Of a DNA stretch of 7,847 nucleotides, positions 6,691 to 7,847 are shown piece by piece (within the stretch, counting starts at the first letter, position 1; every line of letters starts with the position of its first letter). The stretch lies in assembly GCA_964390625.1 (NCBI GenBank), contig CAYMID010000032.1:1-7847 (forward strand), given 5' to 3'. Below the pieces are notes generated by a model, which saw only the letters and a list, made by a program, of their open reading frames with translations, was not told the origin of the DNA and did no database searches. Made by a program: the position numbers and the translations under genes. Source of the stretch: 2-12-FULL-41-16 sp964390625. Lineage in GTDB: Bacteria > Patescibacteriota > Patescibacteriia > Magasanikbacterales > UBA922.

Positions 6691-6712
6691 ATTAGGGTTT
6701 TTGGGGTATAAT
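6684..6712 (+). promoter_or_regulatory. Perfect consensus sigma70 promoter for the His-rich membrane protein gene
   Basis: TTGACA (6684-6689) and TATAAT (6707-6712) both match the sigma70 consensus at every base and are separated by the ideal 17 bp. The expected start is near 6719, giving a 5' leader of about 50 nt. An unregulated promoter like this would be among the strongest in the cell, unless its shared -35 with the divergent promoter or a bound regulator limits it. Confidence 0.88.
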
Positions 6713-6717
6713 TTTGG

Positions 6718-6737
6718 GTCCGATTCAACCCGCGGAC
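6718..6737 (+). other. Stem-loop at the predicted 5' end of the plus-strand mRNA
   Basis: GTCCG (6718-6722) and CGGAC (6733-6737) can form a 5-bp stem with a 10-nt loop, beginning at or next to the predicted transcription start. Terminal 5' stems of this sort can slow RNA decay. It is well upstream of the ribosome binding site, so it need not block translation. The stem is short and could be coincidence. Confidence 0.3.
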
Positions 6738-6755
6738 AGCTTACAACCCACCGTC

Positions 6756-6760
6756 AGGAG
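6756..6760 (+). promoter_or_regulatory. Strong Shine-Dalgarno site fixing the start at 6770
   Basis: AGGAG lies 9 nt before the ATG at 6770. It rules out the in-frame TTG at 6701, which falls inside the promoter. It is the only clear Shine-Dalgarno found in the window. Confidence 0.85.
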
Positions 6761-6769
6761 AAAACCGCC

Positions 6770-7801
6770 ATGAACGCTCACAGCAAAATCGCGAACCTTC
6801 TGCTCGCCAAGACGGTTGAGTGCTTGGCCGCCAACCCCATGTTGGGCCGTTTTCTGAACGCAATCCAGCTCGGAATGAGTGTGCTGGATCCAACCGAACA
6901 CCTAGGTTTCATAAGAACGACGATCGAGGCGAGGAAGAATGATTCATCCTCTCCGACCAACCCCGAAATCGTCAAAATCCTCGAGGCGATCCTCCAGGAG
7001 GCGACACAGGAACCTGTGGCACTACCCCCCCAAACAGCCACATCCGCCACTGGGGCACCGCATCCGCCCGGTCACCACTCCCCAGAGCCCAAAAAGGCCG
7101 AGGCGGGGCATGGTGACCATCACGGGGATCACCACAGCGAACCACCCAAACCACCAGCTCACCATCGTGAGGCCGCGCAGCTGTTCACCACCCTGTTGTG
7201 CTGCCTCAGCACGATCTGGTGGGAACCGTGGTTGGCACTCAGCGGACTCACGGCGACCGTCTTGGTCGCGTGGTTTCTTCGTGAGGATGGACCCCGGGAC
7301 GAACAACCCAGCCAAGGAGTAATCGGGATGCGAATCTCCAACAGCTTCTTCATGGCCTTCATGGCCGTGCGGGCGCTGTGTAGTGAGAACCCTGTCCACA
7401 AATTCCTGACGCTAGCCCTGACTACCGCCTTTCTGTGGGTCGTATTCTACTTCCCACGCCGCACCGCAAAAACTCCGAAAACCTCATCATCCAGTGACGA
7501 GAAAGCGAAGAAGAAGGCGGATGCGGCCAAAAAGGCACAGCAATTGGCTGATCTACGCGATCGAGCCCGGGCACTGGACAATACGTTGGTCGCAATTACG
7601 ATGTTTCGTTACTTCGTGATCGTGGTCACGCTTGTCGCGAGCATCTGGGTCGGTGTCGCCGTGTACTGGTTTCTCGGCGTGGTTGTGTCCATCCTCGGCG
7701 GATTCGTAACCTACGCGCTGCTGAAATACCACGAGACAGTGTTCATTGAACACACCGAGTGGTTACACGAGAACCACAAACACAGCGGCAGTCACCACTG
7801 A
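6770..7801 (+). CDS. Unrecognised 343-aa membrane protein with His/Pro-rich linker and His-rich C-terminus
   Basis: I do not recognise this family. Residues 1-80 look like a soluble helical domain with no signal peptide. Residues 82-134 are a linker rich in Pro and His, with ten histidines between 98 and 132 and a repeated GDHH unit (GHGDHHGDHHSEPP, 113-126). Hydrophobic segments follow near 137-151, 154-170, 190-203, 211-228 and, as a close pair, 276-297 and 298-318. A charged Lys/Ala/Asp-rich stretch (243-270), probably a cytoplasmic coiled coil, separates the last pair from the others. The tail (321-343) has six more histidines, ending GSHH. The histidine clusters suggest metal binding, but no known transporter motif was seen. 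GC content is visibly higher than in the neighbours (65% in 7201-7260 against 45% in 5101-5160), with many C- and G-ending codons. It is transcribed alone and divergently from the housekeeping cluster, between a consensus promoter and a terminator-like stem. Alternatives include a stress, storage or cell-envelope protein. Confidence 0.85.
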   Translation: MNAHSKIANLLLAKTVECLAANPMLGRFLNAIQLGMSVLDPTEHLGFIRTTIEARKNDSSSPTNPEIVKILEAILQEATQEPVALPPQTATSATGAPHPPGHHSPEPKKAEAGHGDHHGDHHSEPPKPPAHHREAAQLFTTLLCCLSTIWWEPWLALSGLTATVLVAWFLREDGPRDEQPSQGVIGMRISNSFFMAFMAVRALCSENPVHKFLTLALTTAFLWVVFYFPRRTAKTPKTSSSSDEKAKKKADAAKKAQQLADLRDRARALDNTLVAITMFRYFVIVVTLVASIWVGVAVYWFLGVVVSILGGFVTYALLKYHETVFIEHTEWLHENHKHSGSHH

Positions 7802-7807
7802 CGGACC

Positions 7808-7847
7808 CTGCCAGACAGGGCGGCCCCACGGCCGCTGTCTGCCGCAG
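7808..7847 (+). terminator. Long GC-rich stem-loop after the plus-strand gene, probable terminator
   Basis: Starting 6 nt after the TGA stop, three paired blocks stack around a CCAC loop (7826-7829): CTGC with GCAG (7808-7811, 7844-7847), CAGACAG with CTGTCTG (7812-7818, 7835-7841) and CGGCC with GGCCG (7821-7825, 7830-7834). That is 16 bp in all. The only interruptions are GG (7819-7820) on one side and CC (7842-7843) on the other. The window ends at the base of the stem, so a following T-run cannot be seen. Confidence 0.65.

Noticed and set aside
6701..6769. Upstream TTG start for the plus-strand gene, adding 23 residues
   Set aside because: The TTG falls inside the promoter, upstream of the predicted transcription start; the ATG at 6770 has a well-placed AGGAG.
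6770..7801. Calling the His-rich protein a cation diffusion facilitator or ZIP metal transporter
   Set aside because: Histidine loops alone are not enough; the conserved intramembrane metal-site motifs of those families were not seen, and the arrangement of spans differs.
1..7847. Recoded TGA (Gly) as in some Patescibacteria lineages
   Set aside because: recO, the 98-aa gene and the plus-strand gene all end naturally at TGA, and no in-frame TGA is needed to complete any gene.

Overview
The window looks like chromosomal DNA from a small-genome bacterium, most likely a Candidate Phyla Radiation (Patescibacteria) lineage. This is inferred from three things: compact housekeeping genes with almost no spacing, almost no Shine-Dalgarno (SD) sequences in the main gene cluster, and a polytopic membrane protein that reads like the VirB6/TrbL-type proteins common in that group. 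TGA serves as a stop codon (recO, the 98-aa gene and the plus-strand gene all end in it) and Trp is TGG, so the recoded lineages that read TGA as Gly are unlikely.

Minus-strand cluster, read right to left from a promoter near 6690: a 98-aa hypothetical protein, adk (adenylate kinase), map (methionine aminopeptidase), yqgF/ruvX (Holliday junction resolvase-like pre-16S rRNA nuclease), recO (recombination mediator), asnS (asparaginyl-tRNA synthetase) and an RsmB/NOP-family RNA m5C methyltransferase. Four junctions in this cluster have the same form, a stop codon, one T, then ATG. One junction is a 4-bp ATGA overlap. The only real gap (47 nt) is before asnS, where a weak promoter may lie. The genes share a theme of nucleotide supply, protein maturation, rRNA and tRNA processing, and DNA repair.

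Left end (1-1267, minus strand): a separate, incomplete gene for a multi-pass membrane protein with a signal-like N-terminus, probably a VirB6/TrbL-like type IV secretion component. It has its own extended -10 promoter, which sits inside an inverted repeat.

Right end (6593-7847): a divergent promoter region in which two sigma70-type promoters share one TTGACAA box, with both -10 elements exactly 20 bp from its centre. To the right is a plus-strand gene for a 343-aa membrane protein with a His/Pro-rich linker and a His-rich tail, which I do not recognise. It differs from everything else here: clearly higher GC, a perfect consensus promoter, a strong AGGAG ribosome binding site and a long stem-loop after the stop codon. 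It is the least ordinary item in the window and looks like a self-contained, strongly expressed and perhaps acquired unit. No RNA genes, insertion sequences or CRISPR arrays were seen.
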